From assembly GCF_900103455.1 (NCBI RefSeq), contig NZ_FNHI01000010.1, positions 207,227 through 271,226 of the forward strand: a stretch of 64,000 bases of DNA. The letters are read 5' to 3'. Shown here in pieces: positions 43,688 through 51,922 of the stretch; positions within the stretch are counted from its first letter, which is position 1; each line of letters begins with the position of its first letter. The DNA is from Streptomyces wuyuanensis (GTDB taxonomy: Bacteria > Actinomycetota > Actinomycetes > Streptomycetales > Streptomycetaceae). A model generated the notes under the pieces. It did not search any database and had not been told where the DNA came from. It saw only the letters and a list, made by a program, of their open reading frames with translations. A program made the position numbers and the translations under genes.

Positions 43688-44153
43688 TGCATGCCTGGGG
43701 TCCGCTGGGACGGAGCACGGAGGGCCGGTACGGCCCCTCCGCGGCGGCCGGGGGTCCCCGGTCCGCTCGCCGGCCGCGGAACGCGGCGTCTCCGTGCAGC
43801 GCACCGCGTGGACTCCCGGGCCGCGGACCCGCCGGCAGGCCGGGCCACTGTCCTCTCCCCGTCATGGATCCGCCCCGATGCCCGTCCGGAGCAGTGGGGG
43901 GCATCCGCTCCGGGTTGCGGGATGCGTGCCGCCGCGTTAAGCGCTGCCCGGACCGGTGGCGCGGCCCGTTTCCGCAGGCAGGAAGGGGGCGAGGTGCGCC
44001 CGCTCCCGAATGACGGCCGCTCAGGGGCGGTAGGCCGCACGGGTGGTGTTCATCAGAAGATCCGCCGACCCGACGCCGAGGTCCCACGATTTTCGAGGTG
44101 CATCCACATCATGAGGAACGTATGTAAAACGCCCAATCCGAAAGCGAGGAGCC
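43688..44153. other. Gap between tRNA-Ala and the next gene
   Basis: About 465 bp. Short open frames on both strands show no recognisable domain or ribosome site. I see nothing I can name in it. Confidence 0.5.
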
Positions 44154-44615
44154 ATGGCCGCCGTCAAGGTCACCTCTTTGTGGACCGCCTTCATCTCCCT
44201 GATCGTCACCCTGCTCACCTCCCTGGGGTTCGCCACCTCCGCCAAGGCCGCCCAGCAGTCGGCCGGTCCCCGTCAGCCCGAGGGTCCCGCGGAGCAGAAG
44301 CCCACCGTCCCCGGCGCCCGGAGCGCGGGCAACAGAGCGGGCGCGCATGAGCATCCCGCCGGTGCGGTCTCGTCGTCCGCTGCTGCCGCGGGGACGTACG
44401 GGAGCATGGTCATGCACGGCTTCTGGCACCAGGTGGTGCGCCAGAGGACCCCTCGCGACCGCGCTCTGCCGCCGACCATCAAGCAGCGGATCCGTGCCGA
44501 GGCCCACGGCGCCTCTCCTGCCGTCCGGAAGGTACCGACCGTCAGGGACACGGCCGAAGCACAGAGGGAGTCCTCGTACTTCGAGGACGAGGAGCGCGTT
44601 CCGGCGGCAGCATGA
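44154..44615 (+). CDS. Small secreted or membrane protein (DUF6344-like)
   Basis: 153 aa. An N-terminal hydrophobic segment (about 6-31, SLWTAFISLIVTLLTSLGFATSAKA) looks like a signal anchor or signal peptide. The remainder is Ala/Pro/Arg-rich, with a VMHGFWHQVVRQRTPRDRALPPTIKQRI stretch that suggests a folded helical segment. It resembles Streptomyces-restricted small proteins annotated as DUF6344, but I am not certain. GAGGAG lies just 2 nt before ATG 44154, which is close; no better start exists. Unknown function, no clear operon partner. Confidence 0.65.
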   Translation: MAAVKVTSLWTAFISLIVTLLTSLGFATSAKAAQQSAGPRQPEGPAEQKPTVPGARSAGNRAGAHEHPAGAVSSSAAAAGTYGSMVMHGFWHQVVRQRTPRDRALPPTIKQRIRAEAHGASPAVRKVPTVRDTAEAQRESSYFEDEERVPAAA

Positions 44616-45179
44616 GGCGCCGGGAAGCTCTCGGTTCGCCCTGCGCCCGCTGTCCGGCACCACGCGTCGCCCGCAGTGTCGTGCGCGACCAGGACGGTGT
44701 CAGGCGGACGGAACCCCTGCCGCCCGGGCGATCGGTGAAGGACGCCCCTCAGCAGCCGGACCGGCGATGTCGCAGGACACCCGGCGACGGACTCCCGAGG
44801 CCGACCGGCCGGGATCCTCAGCTGGCGGCAGGCAGCCGGCGACGGCATCCGGGGAACGCACGACGGCACTCCGGGAACGGTCGGCGACCGCCCTCGAAGG
44901 TCATGCCCCGACCGGCCTCACGGGCGGACGGGAAGGCTTCCGCGAGCACGACCACCAACGGCCCTTCCGGGGAGAACCGATGACGGCTTTCCAGAGCTAC
45001 AGCTGCCTGCGGTCCTCAGCGACGCACCACCGGTCCACGGGCCCATTCCTGCGGCCGGGTGCCCGGTCGGCGTCCGAAGCCTCACACCAGCGATCCGGCA
45101 AGGCCGTCACCAGCGGCCCCGTACGGACAGCCGGTGACAGTCCTCCCAGGAGAACGCCGGTGACGGTCGTCCCGAAGCG
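44616..45179. other. Gap with imperfect direct repeats
   Basis: 564 bp without a credible gene. An open frame on the plus strand (44347-45234) is Arg/Pro/Gly-rich noise. Two 18-bp repeats (45130-45147 and 45156-45173, 16 of 18 identical) lie just beyond the stop codon of the DUF5324 gene. Confidence 0.5.
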
Positions 45180-45872
45180 TCAGCGACGGTCCTCACGGTC
45201 CGACTCGGCCTCGTTCTCGGCCTGCTTGGCCTGAACGTCCGGGTCCAGCACCGACTGCTCGCTCTCGTCGACCGACGACACCGACCCGTCCGGGACCTCG
45301 GTCGCGGCGGGAGGTTCCACCAGCCAGTCCGGGTTGGCCTGCTTGTCCCACCACTTCCACGCGGCGAACAGCCCCGCGGCGACGACGCCGACGACCACCG
45401 CGCCCTTCGCGGCGCGACCGCACTTCGCACGCCGTTCGTTCTTCTTCGCGAGCTTCTTGATGTCCTCGGCCGTGACCGAACCGCGCAGCGCGGCCAGGGC
45501 GGCAGCGGACCGGGTGACGGCCTCCTGCCCCACGGGCTGGGCCACCGCGACGGCGTGCTCGAGGCGCGGAGTCGTGTAGTCCGCCGCCTGACGTGCGGCA
45601 TTCCGGGTCATGACGGCGGCCCGGTGAGCCGCGTCGTCGACCTGCGGCGGAACATGCGGTGCGACATGGGACTTGTACTGGACGCGGGCCTGATGGCGTG
45701 CCTGGCGTGCGGCCTTCTTCGCCTTGGGCTCGAGGGTGACGCGAGCCTGGTGGGCGTAGAGCGCGGCCTGGTCCTTGGCCGTGCCGGCGTATGGCGCCAC
45801 CACTTCCGCGGCGTGCAGCACGCTCTCCTTGGCCGTGTCCGTCGCGGCGCGCACGCTGTCCATGCGGGTCAC
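45180..45872 (-). CDS. DUF5324 family membrane protein
   Basis: 230 aa. The first 150 residues form a long Ala/Arg/Lys-rich amphipathic helix region (TDTAKESVLHAAEVVAPYAG, KAKKAARQARHQARVQYKSHVAPHVPP). One membrane helix follows (about 159-176, GAVVVGVVAAGLFAAWKWW), then an acidic Glu/Asp/Ser tail. This matches the streptomycete DUF5324 family; function unknown. GTG 45872 has a GAGGAGGAGG run 6-9 nt upstream; ATG 45863 is an alternative. It is divergent from the cyclophilin gene. Confidence 0.78.
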   Translation of the reverse strand: MTRMDSVRAATDTAKESVLHAAEVVAPYAGTAKDQAALYAHQARVTLEPKAKKAARQARHQARVQYKSHVAPHVPPQVDDAAHRAAVMTRNAARQAADYTTPRLEHAVAVAQPVGQEAVTRSAAALAALRGSVTAEDIKKLAKKNERRAKCGRAAKGAVVVGVVAAGLFAAWKWWDKQANPDWLVEPPAATEVPDGSVSSVDESEQSVLDPDVQAKQAENEAESDREDRR

Positions 45873-46026
45873 GGGATCCTCCTCCTCGGTGGCGTTCGCG
45901 GGCGTCTGGGGCGTTTGTCGACCCAGCAAAGGCACCATCCGCCTTTCCACCCTTTTCGAAATCATGCCCGTTGAGGACTGCCACGGCATGCGGGACGGGC
46001 ATCCGGGTCATTTTCCTCGTCCACGA

Positions 46027-46055
46027 CCTCCCGTGGGAGGATCTGAGGACCTCAG
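46027..46055. promoter_or_regulatory. Two adjacent palindromes upstream of the cyclophilin gene
   Basis: CCTCCCGTGGGAGG (46027-46040) and CTGAGGACCTCAG (46043-46055) lie 24-52 bp before the cyclophilin start, in the divergent gap with DUF5324. They may be operators or a leader hairpin. Confidence 0.4.
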
Positions 46056-46078
46056 AGAAGACTTACGGAAGGCAGATC

Positions 46079-46612
46079 GTGGCCGAGCAGCTCCACGCCA
46101 CCCTGAAGACCAACCACGGCGACATCGACATCCGGCTTCTGCCGAACCACGCGCCGAAGACGGTGAAGAACTTCGTCGAGCTCGCCACGGGTGAGCGGGA
46201 GTGGACCAACCCGGCGACCGGGAAGAAGTCGACGGACAAGCTGTACGACGGCACCGTCTTCCACCGGGTGATCAGCGGCTTCATGATCCAGGGCGGCGAC
46301 CCGCTGGGCAACGGCACCGGTGGCCCGGGCTACGAGTTCGCCGACGAGTTCCACCCGGACCTGGCCTTCGACCGGCCGTACCTGCTGGCCATGGCCAATG
46401 CCGGACCGGGCACCAACGGCTCGCAGTTCTTCATCACCGTGGCCCCCACCGCCTGGCTGACCCGAAAGCACACGATCTTCGGCGAGGTCACGGACAAGGC
46501 CAGCCGGAAGGTCGTGGACGCCATCGCCGGCGCGCCGACCAACCCGCGCACCGACCGCCCGCTGAACGACGTGGTGATCGAGTCCGTCGTGATCGAGACC
46601 CGGCAGAGCTGA
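46079..46612 (+). CDS. Cyclophilin-type peptidyl-prolyl cis-trans isomerase
   Basis: 177 aa, a cytoplasmic single-domain cyclophilin without a signal peptide. Conserved blocks are FHRVISGFMIQGGDPLGNGTGGPGY, with the catalytic arginine, then MANAGPGTNGSQFFIT and TRKHTIFGEV. It speeds proline isomerisation in protein folding. GTG 46079 has GGAAGG 6-7 nt upstream; in-frame sequence further upstream is not protein-like. A strong terminator follows. The position between crgA/rhomboid and the gyrase region is conserved in actinobacteria. Confidence 0.95.
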   Translation: MAEQLHATLKTNHGDIDIRLLPNHAPKTVKNFVELATGEREWTNPATGKKSTDKLYDGTVFHRVISGFMIQGGDPLGNGTGGPGYEFADEFHPDLAFDRPYLLAMANAGPGTNGSQFFITVAPTAWLTRKHTIFGEVTDKASRKVVDAIAGAPTNPRTDRPLNDVVIESVVIETRQS

Positions 46613-46673
46613 CCCCGCCGGGGAGCCGCGGGGGAATCCTCTGCGGCGGCCGGGTTCCGTACGGGAACCTTTA

Positions 46674-46704
46674 CGCCCCGCTCGTCCGTAAGACGAGCGG
46701 GGCG
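46674..46704 (+). terminator. Terminator after the cyclophilin gene
   Basis: A perfect 13-bp stem (46674-46686 with 46692-46704) and a 5-nt loop, before the rhomboid gene. Confidence 0.88.
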
Positions 46705-46745
46705 AAGCATTGCGCGGGAGCCCGCGCGGAAGACGAGGGGACCTC

Positions 46746-47645
46746 ATGGATCAGGCGCCAGGAAGCCCGGACCGGCCCCAGGCGGCGCACGGGCTGCCGG
46801 GCTGCTACCGCCACCCGGGCCGGGAGACCGGCATCAGCTGCACCCGCTGCGAGCGGCCGATCTGTCCCGAGTGCATGGTCAGCGCGTCGGTCGGCTTCCA
46901 CTGCCCGGAGTGCGTGCGCACGGGCTCGGGCACGGGGCACGCCCCCGCCGCGAGCCGTCCACGCACGATCGCCGGCGCCGAGGTCACCTCGGGCGACCCC
47001 CGTCTCGTCACCAAGATCCTGCTGGGCGTCAACGTCGCCGTGTTCCTCGCGGTGCTCGCCGACCGGACCATCGCCGACCGGCTCAGCCTGATCGGGCTTG
47101 CTTTCAACGGTCGGATCCAGGAGGTCGTGGGAGTCGCCGACGGTGAGTGGTACCGCCTGGTGACCTCGATGTTCCTGCACCAGGAGATCTGGCACATCGT
47201 GTTCAACATGCTGGGGCTCTGGTGGCTCGGCGGTCCGCTCGAGGCGGCACTCGGGCGGGTGCGCTATCTCGCGCTGTATCTGCTCTCCGGACTCGCGGGA
47301 AGCGCGCTGGTCTATCTGCTGGAGGAGCCGAACGTGGGTGCGCTCGGTGCCTCGGGCGCGATCTGGGGACTGCTCGGCGCGACGGCCGTGCTGATGCGCC
47401 GCCTGGACTACGACCTGCGTCCGGTGATCGCGCTCTTGGCGCTGAACCTGCTCATCACCTTCACGATGAGCGGCATCTCCTGGCAGGCCCACGTCGGCGG
47501 CCTGATCGGCGGCACCGTGATCGCGTTCGGCATGGTGCACGCCCCTCGCGAGCATCGGACCCTCGTGCAGGTCGGGGTCTGTGCGCTGGTCCTGCTCGCC
47601 TCGGTCGTCACCATCGTCCTGAGGACCCAGTCGCTGCTCATGTGA
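46746..47645 (+). CDS. Rhomboid family intramembrane serine protease
   Basis: 299 aa. The N-terminus (about 18-60) has paired cysteine/histidine motifs (CYRHPGRETGISCTRCERPICPECM and FHCPEC), a B-box-like zinc finger found in many actinobacterial rhomboids. Six or seven helices follow, with the catalytic serine in GASGAIWG and the histidine in WQAHVGGLIGG, and HIVFNM in helix 2. It cuts membrane proteins within the bilayer; substrates unknown. GAGGGG lies 5 nt before ATG 46746. It converges on crgA. Confidence 0.94.
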   Translation: MDQAPGSPDRPQAAHGLPGCYRHPGRETGISCTRCERPICPECMVSASVGFHCPECVRTGSGTGHAPAASRPRTIAGAEVTSGDPRLVTKILLGVNVAVFLAVLADRTIADRLSLIGLAFNGRIQEVVGVADGEWYRLVTSMFLHQEIWHIVFNMLGLWWLGGPLEAALGRVRYLALYLLSGLAGSALVYLLEEPNVGALGASGAIWGLLGATAVLMRRLDYDLRPVIALLALNLLITFTMSGISWQAHVGGLIGGTVIAFGMVHAPREHRTLVQVGVCALVLLASVVTIVLRTQSLLM

Positions 47646-47664
47646 CCGTGAGCTTTCCCCAAAG

Positions 47665-47673
47665 TTGTCCACA
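47665..47673 (+). promoter_or_regulatory. Perfect DnaA box downstream of the rhomboid gene
   Basis: TTGTCCACA, an exact consensus match, about 20 kb from oriC and 150 bp before the box-bearing hairpin. Confidence 0.65.
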
Positions 47674-47819
47674 GCGTGTGGCGGATCTTGTGCACCTGGT
47701 GGGGAACAGCTGTGCCCCCTGTCCCTGACCTGGGTTTTCCCAGGGGGGACAAGGGGCGCACAGGGTGGGCGATCGTCGCTGGAACGGCCCCAGTGATCAC
47801 ATCGGCGTCAACGGCCGGA

Positions 47820-47878
47820 GAGTTATCCACAGATCGTCAGACCTTTTCCTCATCTGTGGACGACGCTGTGGATAACTC
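47820..47878. terminator. DnaA-box hairpin between the rhomboid gene and crgA
   Basis: A perfect 13-bp inverted repeat, GAGTTATCCACAG / CTGTGGATAACTC (47820-47832 with 47866-47878). Each arm contains TTATCCACA, and a further box-like TGTGGACGA lies at 47855-47863. It lies between convergent genes, so it may terminate both, and it may also bind DnaA. Confidence 0.6.
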
Positions 47879-47929
47879 AGGGGCAGAGCTTGACAGCGGC
47901 CGGTCCGCCGGATCTCCCGTCGGTCGCCG

Positions 47930-48187
47930 CTATTTCCACTGGGTGGAGACGGCGAAGCCGCCCGCGATGAAGCCGAAGCCGACCACGATGTTCCAGTTCC
48001 CGAGCGACTTCAGGGGAAGCGAACCGTCGGTGACGTAGAAGACGACGATCCACGCGAGCCCGATCAGGAACAGCGCCAGCATCACGGGAGCGACCCAGCT
48101 GCGGTTCGTCAGCTTGATGCTCGTCGCCTGCTTCGAGGACGGCGGAGGCGTGAAGTCGGCCTTCTTGCGGATACGTGACTTCGGCAC
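47930..48187 (-). CDS. crgA: Cell division protein CrgA
   Basis: 85 aa, the normal CrgA size. A basic N-terminus (MPKSRIRKKADFTPPP) is followed by two membrane helices (WVAPVMLALFLIGLAWIVVFYV and GNWNIVVGFGFIAGGFAVST). CrgA coordinates septum formation with sporulation in Streptomyces and recruits peptidoglycan-synthesis proteins in mycobacteria. GTG 48187 has AGGAGAG 9 nt upstream. It is divergent from the DUF881 gene, and its 3' side faces a DnaA-box hairpin. Confidence 0.96.
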   Translation of the reverse strand: MPKSRIRKKADFTPPPSSKQATSIKLTNRSWVAPVMLALFLIGLAWIVVFYVTDGSLPLKSLGNWNIVVGFGFIAGGFAVSTQWK

Positions 48188-48327
48188 GAGGGACTCTCCT
48201 GTCGATGCGCTGCGTGACCGCGCAGGGGAAACTGTGGCTGGCGCCGGCGGGGGGTGAGGGGGACCTGGTCCTCCCCCGGGCGTCCGTTAGCGTAGTCCTT
48301 CCGCTGCGCCTGAAGGGTAAGGGTACG

Positions 48328-49095
48328 TTGAGCAATTCCGCCGACTCCCCCGGTGGGCCGGTCCGTCGCTTCTCGTGGCGACCGGTTCGGCTGCTGACCG
48401 CTGCCGTTTTCGCGCTCGCCGGACTGATCTTCGTCACCAGCTTCAACACGGCCAAGGGCACCAACCTCCGGACCGACGACTCGCTGCTGAAGCTCTCCGA
48501 CCTGATCGAGCAGCGCAGCCACAAGAACGCCGAGCTGGACGAGTCCACGTCGGCGGTCCGCGAGGACGTCGACGCCCTCGCCCGTCGCGATGACGGCTCC
48601 ACCGAGGCGGAGGACGAGAAGCTGAGGGCGCTCGAAGCCGCCGCGGGGACCGTGAAGCTCAGCGGCCAGGCGGTTTCCGTCACTCTCAATGATGCGCCCC
48701 CCAATGCCCAGGCGGCACCCGGCTACCCGGAGCCGCAGGCCAACGACCTGGTCATCCACCAGCAGGATCTGCAGGCCGTGGTCAACGCCCTCTGGCAGGG
48801 CGGCGCCCGGGGGATCCAGGTCATGGACCAGCGGCTGATCTCCACCAGCGCCGTGCGCTGCGTGGGCAACACGCTGATCCTGCAGGGCAGGGTCTACTCG
48901 CCGCCGTACAAGGTCACCGCCGTCGGCGACCCGGACAGGCTCAAGCAGGCGCTCACCGCCTCCCCCGCGATCCAGAACTACCAGCTGTACGTGAAGGCGT
49001 ACGGGCTGGGCTGGAAGGTGGACGAGCGCGAGGCGGTGACTCTCCCCGGCTACTCGGGCACAGTGGATCTCCACTACGCGAAGCCCGTGCAGTAG
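48328..49095 (+). CDS. DUF881 family membrane protein
   Basis: 255 aa. It has one N-terminal membrane helix (about 18-37, LLTAAVFALAGLIFVTSFN), then a heptad-rich coiled coil (about 45-100) and the DUF881 domain with VSVTLNDAP, ANDLVIHQQDLQAVVNALWQGGARGIQVMDQRLI. Proteins of this family are encoded near divisome genes. TTG 48328 (SNSADSPGGPVRR) with AAGGG upstream fits the family; ATG 48205 is possible but adds a non-conserved stretch. It starts the cluster leading into the sortases. Confidence 0.85.
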   Translation: MSNSADSPGGPVRRFSWRPVRLLTAAVFALAGLIFVTSFNTAKGTNLRTDDSLLKLSDLIEQRSHKNAELDESTSAVREDVDALARRDDGSTEAEDEKLRALEAAAGTVKLSGQAVSVTLNDAPPNAQAAPGYPEPQANDLVIHQQDLQAVVNALWQGGARGIQVMDQRLISTSAVRCVGNTLILQGRVYSPPYKVTAVGDPDRLKQALTASPAIQNYQLYVKAYGLGWKVDEREAVTLPGYSGTVDLHYAKPVQ

Positions 49096-49113
49096 CCCCG
49101 GGGAGGCCGGCCC

Positions 49114-49836
49114 GTGTCGGTGCGACTGATCGTCCGGACGTTCAGTGAGATGTGCATCACCATCGGCGCCGTGATCGTCCTGTTCGTGGCGTACGTGCTG
49201 TTCTGGACCGGGGTGAAGGCCCAAGGCGCGACGGACGACGAGATCGTCCGGCTCCAGGAGGAGTGGGCACGGCAGCCGTTGGCGCCCTCGGGACCGGAGG
49301 CGCCACCGCCCGCCGACTCGGCGCCGCCCGCCCCGGAGCCCGCTCCGCCGGCCGAGAAGCCGTACGAGAGCGGCAGGCCCTTCGCGGTCATGTACGTGCC
49401 GCGCTTCGGAGCCGGCTGGGACTGGCCGGTGTTGGAGGGCACCGGGGCCGGAACGCTGACGAAGGGCCTCGGGCACTACCCGGGCAGCGCCCGGCTCGGC
49501 GCGACGGGAAACTTCGCGGTGGCCGGCCACCGCCGTACGTACGGTGATCCGTTCAAGGACTTCCCGAGGCTGCGCCCCGGCGACGCGGTCGTCCTCAACG
49601 ACGGCACGACGTGGTTCACCTACCGGATACGGAACACGCCCTACCGGACCCTGCCGGACGACGTGGGCGTCGTCGACGCCGTCCCGGCGAAGTCCGGATT
49701 CGACGGGCCGGGCCGCTATCTGACGCTCACCACCTGCGATCCCGAGTGGGGCAGCAGTCACCGGCTGGTCGTGTGGGCGCACCTCGACGCCACCCGGCCT
49801 GTGACCCACGGCAAGCCGGAAGCTTTCCACAGCTGA
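49114..49836 (+). CDS. Class E sortase (first of three)
   Basis: 240 aa. An N-terminal membrane helix (about 10-33, FSEMCITIGAVIVLFVAYVLFW) is followed by a Pro-rich spacer (about 55-85) and the sortase barrel. The barrel has the catalytic histidine in AVAGHRRTYG, the cysteine in LTLTTCDPEWG and the arginine in SHRLVVWA. Class E sortases anchor LAXTG proteins such as long chaplins in Streptomyces. GTG 49114 follows GGGGAGG. It differs from the other two in its longer proline spacer and DPEWG after the cysteine. Confidence 0.93.
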   Translation: MSVRLIVRTFSEMCITIGAVIVLFVAYVLFWTGVKAQGATDDEIVRLQEEWARQPLAPSGPEAPPPADSAPPAPEPAPPAEKPYESGRPFAVMYVPRFGAGWDWPVLEGTGAGTLTKGLGHYPGSARLGATGNFAVAGHRRTYGDPFKDFPRLRPGDAVVLNDGTTWFTYRIRNTPYRTLPDDVGVVDAVPAKSGFDGPGRYLTLTTCDPEWGSSHRLVVWAHLDATRPVTHGKPEAFHS

Positions 49837-49892
49837 CCCACGGGCCCCCCGCGCCCTTTAACCTGGTCCCGTACCGAACGGAAAGGGACGGC

Positions 49893-50054
49893 ATGTACGG
49901 CTGGATCTGGCGGCATCTGCCGGGCAACGCGTGGGTGCGGGCGTTCATCTCGCTCGTGCTGGTCCTCGCGGTCGTCTACGTGCTCTTCCAATACGTGTTC
50001 CCCTGGGCGGAGCCCCTGCTTCCGTTCAACGACGTGACGGTGGACGGCCAGTGA
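49893..50054 (+). CDS. Small single-pass membrane protein
   Basis: 53 aa: a WIWRHLPGNAWVRAF start, a membrane helix (about 18-38, FISLVLVLAVVYVLFQYVF) and a PWAEPLLPFNDVTVDG end. GGAAAGGGA lies upstream of ATG 49893. The stop codon overlaps the GTG of the glutamine amidotransferase gene (GTGA), so the two are coupled. The conserved Trp-rich start suggests a real gene. Function unknown; possibly a sortase accessory, by position only. Confidence 0.8.
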   Translation: MYGWIWRHLPGNAWVRAFISLVLVLAVVYVLFQYVFPWAEPLLPFNDVTVDGQ

Positions 50055-50689
50055 GCGCGCGGATTCTCGTCGTCGACAACTACGACAGCTTCGTTTTCAA
50101 CCTCGTCCAGTACCTGTACCAGTTGGGCGCGGAGTGCGAGGTCGTGCGCAACGACCAGGTCTCCACGGCCCACGCGCAGGACGGCTTCGACGGCGTGCTG
50201 CTGTCCCCGGGGCCGGGCGCGCCCGAACAGGCCGGGGTGTGCATCGAGATGGTCCGCCACTGCGCCGCCACCGATGTCCCGGTCTTCGGCGTCTGCCTCG
50301 GCATGCAGTCGATGGCCGTGGCCTACGGCGGGGTGGTCGACCGGGCGCCCGAGCTGCTCCACGGCAAGACCTCCCCCGTGCGGCACGAGGGCAAGGGCGT
50401 GTTCGCCGGGCTGCCGTCTCCCTTCACCGCGACCCGCTACCACTCGCTGGCGGCGGAACCGGAGACCGTCCCGGACGAGCTCGAGGTCACGGCCCGCACG
50501 GAGGACGGGATCATCATGGGTCTGCGTCACCGGCGGCACCGGGTCGAGGGTGTGCAGTTCCACCCCGAGTCGGTGCTCACGGAGCACGGCCATCTGATGC
50601 TGGCCAACTGGCTGGCGGAATGCGGTGACACGGGCGCTGTGGGCCGATCGGCAGGGCTCGCGCCGGTGGTGGGCAAGGCCCTGGCGTGA
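50051..50689 (+). CDS. Anthranilate / aminodeoxychorismate synthase glutamine amidotransferase component
   Basis: 212 aa. This class I glutaminase subunit feeds ammonia to chorismate-using synthases for tryptophan or folate (TrpG/PabA type). Motifs are ILVVDNYDSFVFNLVQYL at the start, SPGPGAP, the nucleophile in GVCLGMQS, RYHSLAA, and the catalytic His-Glu in GVQFHPESVLTEHG. It overlaps the small membrane protein before it and the sortase after it by 4 bases each. Without its synthase partner nearby, tryptophan and folate roles cannot be told apart. Its place within a sortase operon is odd. Confidence 0.92.
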   Translation: MSARILVVDNYDSFVFNLVQYLYQLGAECEVVRNDQVSTAHAQDGFDGVLLSPGPGAPEQAGVCIEMVRHCAATDVPVFGVCLGMQSMAVAYGGVVDRAPELLHGKTSPVRHEGKGVFAGLPSPFTATRYHSLAAEPETVPDELEVTARTEDGIIMGLRHRRHRVEGVQFHPESVLTEHGHLMLANWLAECGDTGAVGRSAGLAPVVGKALA

Positions 50690-51861
50690 ACGGCCAGGGG
50701 GGACCGCCGTGGTACCGCGCTCCGGATGTTCCCGGACAGCGCGGGCCGCAGCAGTCCACGCCGGAGGAGTGGCCCGATCACGGCCAGTACCCCGCGGCGG
50801 CGTACCAGGAGGACTGGTACGGACAGCAGGCGTACCCCCAGGCGCGGGACGGGGTTCAGGAACATTCCCAGGTTCGGTACCGGGCCGAATCCATGGCCGA
50901 GTCCGGGTACCCGGTACGGCCGGCGCCGGGGGCCGACCACCCGACCGCCGCAGTGCCGTCGCCGTCCTTCCCGCCCGAGGACGAGACCTCCGGGCTGCGG
51001 ACGCCGGGGACCGGCCCGTCGGAGCCCGAGCGGCCCACAGGGGGCCGCGCAGAGCGCCGTAAGGCGGCCAAGGCACAGGGAAGGGGCCGCAGACGACGCG
51101 CGCCGACCACCCCGCCTGCGGCGCCGAAGCCCTCGGAAACGGGCGCGCCCCTCTCCCGCGTCGAGGCGCGACGCGCGGCCCGTGCGGCGAAGGACAGCCC
51201 CGCCGTGGTCGCCAGCCGGGCCTTCGGTGAACTGTTCATCACCATCGGCGTCCTGATGCTGCTGTTCGTCACGTACCAGCTGTGGTGGACCAACATCCTG
51301 GCCGGACAGCAGGCCAACGCCGCGGCGAACAAGATCCAGGACGAATGGGCGAAGGGCCGCGCCCCGGGCGCGTTCGAGCCGGGCCAGGGATTCGCCATCA
51401 TGCACATCCCCAAGCTCGACGTCGTCGTGCCGATCGCCGAGGGCATCGACAAGCACCGGGTGCTCGACCGCGGCATGGTCGGCCACTACGCCGAGGGCAG
51501 GCTCAAGACGGCGATGCCCGAGGACAAGCAGGGCAACTTCGCGGTGGCCGGGCACCGTAACACCCACGGCGAACCGTTCCGGTACATCAACCGGCTCACG
51601 CAGGGTGATCCGATCGTCGTCGAGACTCAGGACACGTACTACACGTACGAGATGCAGAGCATCCTTCCGCAGACCGCGCCCTCGAACGTCGGGGTGATCG
51701 CTCCCGTTCCGGCCGGCTCCGGCTTCACCGGGCCCGGCCGCTACATCACGCTGACGACGTGCACTCCCGAGTTCACGAGTACGTACCGCATGATCGTGTG
51801 GGGCAAGATGGTCGACGAACGCCCGCGCAGCAAGGGCAAGCCGGACGCGCTCGTGGGCTGA
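50686..51861 (+). CDS. srtE: Class E sortase with long cytoplasmic extension
   Basis: 391 aa. A disordered Pro/Gln/Tyr-rich then Arg/Ala-rich tail of about 180 residues precedes the membrane helix (FITIGVLMLLFVTYQLWW). The sortase domain follows, with AVAGHRNTHGEPF, the nucleophile in ITLTTCTPEFTST and YRMIVWGKM. GTG 50686 overlaps the amidotransferase stop codon. Together with the next gene it matches the srtE1/srtE2 pair of S. coelicolor, which anchors chaplins and is needed for aerial growth. Which of the two is E1 or E2 is inferred from order only. Confidence 0.93.
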   Translation: MNGQGGPPWYRAPDVPGQRGPQQSTPEEWPDHGQYPAAAYQEDWYGQQAYPQARDGVQEHSQVRYRAESMAESGYPVRPAPGADHPTAAVPSPSFPPEDETSGLRTPGTGPSEPERPTGGRAERRKAAKAQGRGRRRRAPTTPPAAPKPSETGAPLSRVEARRAARAAKDSPAVVASRAFGELFITIGVLMLLFVTYQLWWTNILAGQQANAAANKIQDEWAKGRAPGAFEPGQGFAIMHIPKLDVVVPIAEGIDKHRVLDRGMVGHYAEGRLKTAMPEDKQGNFAVAGHRNTHGEPFRYINRLTQGDPIVVETQDTYYTYEMQSILPQTAPSNVGVIAPVPAGSGFTGPGRYITLTTCTPEFTSTYRMIVWGKMVDERPRSKGKPDALVG

Positions 51862-51922
51862 CGGACGGGCCTGGGCCCGGCCGTCGGACGGAACAACAGG
51901 GACTGGGACAGGGACAGGTGCA

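Noticed and set aside
43688..44153. Hidden gene between tRNA-Ala and 44154
   Set aside because: Open frames on both strands show no domain, signal peptide or ribosome site.
44347..45234. 295-codon plus-strand open frame across the gap and the DUF5324 3' end
   Set aside because: Arg/Pro/Ser-rich noise, overlaps a real gene at its left, no ribosome site or domain.
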